Positions 63,120 through 64,000 of a stretch of 64,000 bases of DNA are shown in pieces; position 1 is the stretch's first letter, and every line of letters begins with the position of its first letter. A program made the translations under genes and the position numbers. Below the pieces are notes generated by a model. The model was not told the DNA's origin, made no database searches, and saw only the letters and a list, made by a program, of their open reading frames with translations. Location: contig NZ_NMQW01000023.1 of the NCBI RefSeq assembly GCF_002234615.1, positions 248,001-312,000 on the forward strand. Reading direction: 5' to 3'. The DNA is from Paenibacillus rigui. Lineage in GTDB: Bacteria; Bacillota; Bacilli; Paenibacillales; NBRC-103111.

Positions 63120-63566
63120 ATGTTGAAAACCAAGCTGGGGCTTGCGCTCCTCGTTCCGGTGATTGCACTTACGGCCTTGACGGCCTGCACCAAAAACAGC
63201 GCCGATGATACCGGTACCCGTCCCGCCGTGCTCGAAGGTCATTCGGAGCATTGGAAGGTAAAGCTGGAATATAAAGCAAGCGGAAGTACGCTAAAGGAAT
63301 TTCCGACGATCACTTACTTGGGCAGTGAAAAGTTAACGGATGCTACCGTGAATGTGGTTCGTAATAACCAAGAGCCTGAAGTCATACCTATTGCTACGGC
63401 ATCCGAGATGGTAGCTGGTTCTTCCGTCTCTCTATCTTCCAGTGCACAGATCAAAAACTGGAAAGATACGAAGCAGGTTGAAGTGGAAGGAAACATTGGG
63501 GAACGTCATTTTAAAGAATATGTTTATGTTGAAAATAAATCACCCGCGGCTGCGCCGGCGAAGTAA
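63120..63566 (+). CDS. Lipoprotein of unknown function
   Basis: About 148 residues. The signal peptide ends in LTALTAC (Cys23); the mature part is a beta-rich domain (HWKVKLEYKASGSTLKEFPTI, IGERHFKEYVYVE) and an Ala/Pro-rich end. AAGGGGG lies nine bases before ATG 63120. The reading frame continues open upstream to 62562, but that part is antisense to the aldo/keto reductase. The sip gene follows by 94 bases on the same strand. Confidence 0.8.
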   Translation: MLKTKLGLALLVPVIALTALTACTKNSADDTGTRPAVLEGHSEHWKVKLEYKASGSTLKEFPTITYLGSEKLTDATVNVVRNNQEPEVIPIATASEMVAGSSVSLSSSAQIKNWKDTKQVEVEGNIGERHFKEYVYVENKSPAAAPAK

Positions 63567-63570
63567 TCGG

Positions 63571-63650
63571 CCCTTGCTCAAAAATTTATGCTCCTTTAAT
63601 CTTTCTTCCCGCTTTATCGTGTAAAGTGAAAGAGAGAACAAAGAGCAAGG
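63571..63650 (+). promoter_or_regulatory. Leader structure that may cover the sip ribosome-binding site
   Basis: CCTTGCTC (63572-63579) is complementary to GAGCAAGG (63643-63650), which contains the start of the SD AAGGAG; CTTTC/GAAAG and CTTTA/TAAAG nest inside. A fold of this kind would occlude the SD of the signal peptidase gene. Confidence 0.35.
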
Positions 63651-63660
63651 AGCTGAAGAG

Positions 63661-64000
63661 ATGCAACGAGTGAAACGGTGGATCAAAGAATGGGTTCCGA
63701 CCTTGGCAATCGCTGCGATTGTCAGCTTTACTTTTAACACCTATGTCGCGCAGGGCATGACGGTGCCGACCGGGTCGATGCTGCCGACCATTCAATTGGA
63801 TGATAAAATATTAGTGGAAAAAATGGTCGAGCTGACCGATTTTCAGTTCGGTGATGTCGTTGTGTTTTATCCTCCGCTGGAGGGGCATGAGAATGAGCGC
63901 TTCGTGAAGCGTCTGATCGGTCTCCCGGGAGATACGATCGAAGTGAAGGACGGCGTGCTGATCCGCAATGGACAGAAGGTAGACGAGCCTTACCTGAACG
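63661..64000 (+). CDS. lepB: Type I signal peptidase (partial, cut by the window end)
   Basis: 113 codons present. One N-terminal membrane helix (about 10-30), catalytic Ser39 in PTGSMLPT and Lys83 in RFVKRLIGLPGD, the Ser-Lys dyad of SipS/LepB enzymes that remove signal peptides outside the membrane. AAGGAG lies eight bases before ATG 63661. The C-terminal part, with box E, lies beyond the window. Confidence 0.93.
   Translation, partial: MQRVKRWIKEWVPTLAIAAIVSFTFNTYVAQGMTVPTGSMLPTIQLDDKILVEKMVELTDFQFGDVVVFYPPLEGHENERFVKRLIGLPGDTIEVKDGVLIRNGQKVDEPYLN

Overview
The window looks like a chromosomal segment of an endospore-forming Firmicute of the Paenibacillus type. The evidence is two spore-germination receptor operons, strong Shine-Dalgarno sites (AAGGAGG), frequent GTG/TTG starts, moderate-to-high GC, rho-independent terminators after most genes, and gene families typical of Paenibacillus (EcsAB, YitT, DUF2203, pxpBC/pxpA, MmyB-type regulators). 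I see no rRNA, tRNA, CRISPR array, prophage or insertion sequence.

Layout. 0.1-2.8 kb: a zinc-peptidase-like protein and a divergent MFS exporter. 2.8-12.4 kb: two GerA-type germinant-receptor operons facing each other, A-C-D-B on the plus strand and A-B-C-D-B' on the minus strand, whose last genes overlap at their stop codons. 12.4-20.7 kb: a small membrane protein, a large CHASE3 hybrid histidine kinase with three receivers plus a CheR methyltransferase, a divergent AraC regulator/oxidoreductase pair, and an RsbW-like ATPase. 20.9-31.4 kb: alpha/beta hydrolase, EcsAB-type ABC exporter, K/Q-rich lipoprotein, YitT protein, uroporphyrinogen-III-synthase-like protein, a fabF paralogue divergent from an MmyB-type regulator, and a second ABC exporter. 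31.4-39.1 kb: a frameshifted amj (lipid II flippase) and a phosphonate/phosphite transporter (phnCEE) separated from its inverted binding protein (phnD) by an SDR/MerR pair; a 5'-nucleotidase-type phosphoesterase follows. 39.2-47.6 kb: hisC, xpt, an esterase and 5-oxoprolinase genes (pxpB-pxpC, then pxpA), interrupted by a 540-bp region of very small transcription units and a small DNA-binding protein, then a TauE-type exporter. 47.6-51.5 kb: a receiver protein, an HPt-receiver-GGDEF-receiver protein and an antibiotic-kinase-like protein. 51.6-56.1 kb: class Ia ribonucleotide reductase nrdA-nrdB. 56.3-64 kb: an LtaS-like enzyme, DUF2203, a CopC-CopD fusion, MFS, aldo/keto reductase, a lipoprotein, and the start of signal peptidase I, cut by the window end.

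The least ordinary DNA is non-coding. (1) nrdA has a promoter overlapped by two NrdR-box-like sites and a leader of about 330 nt ending in a hairpin plus an intrinsic terminator ahead of the start codon. (2) The 645-bp nrdA-nrdB spacer is a mosaic of near-perfect hairpins, a 12-bp tandem repeat and a 174-bp foldback. (3) The pxpC-pxpA gap holds a promoter-SD-14-codon ORF-terminator unit and a second short ORF overlapping the next gene. (4) amj starts inside the upstream terminator hairpin and is out of frame by what looks like loss of one TACG unit. Functional claims for these are inference from sequence alone.
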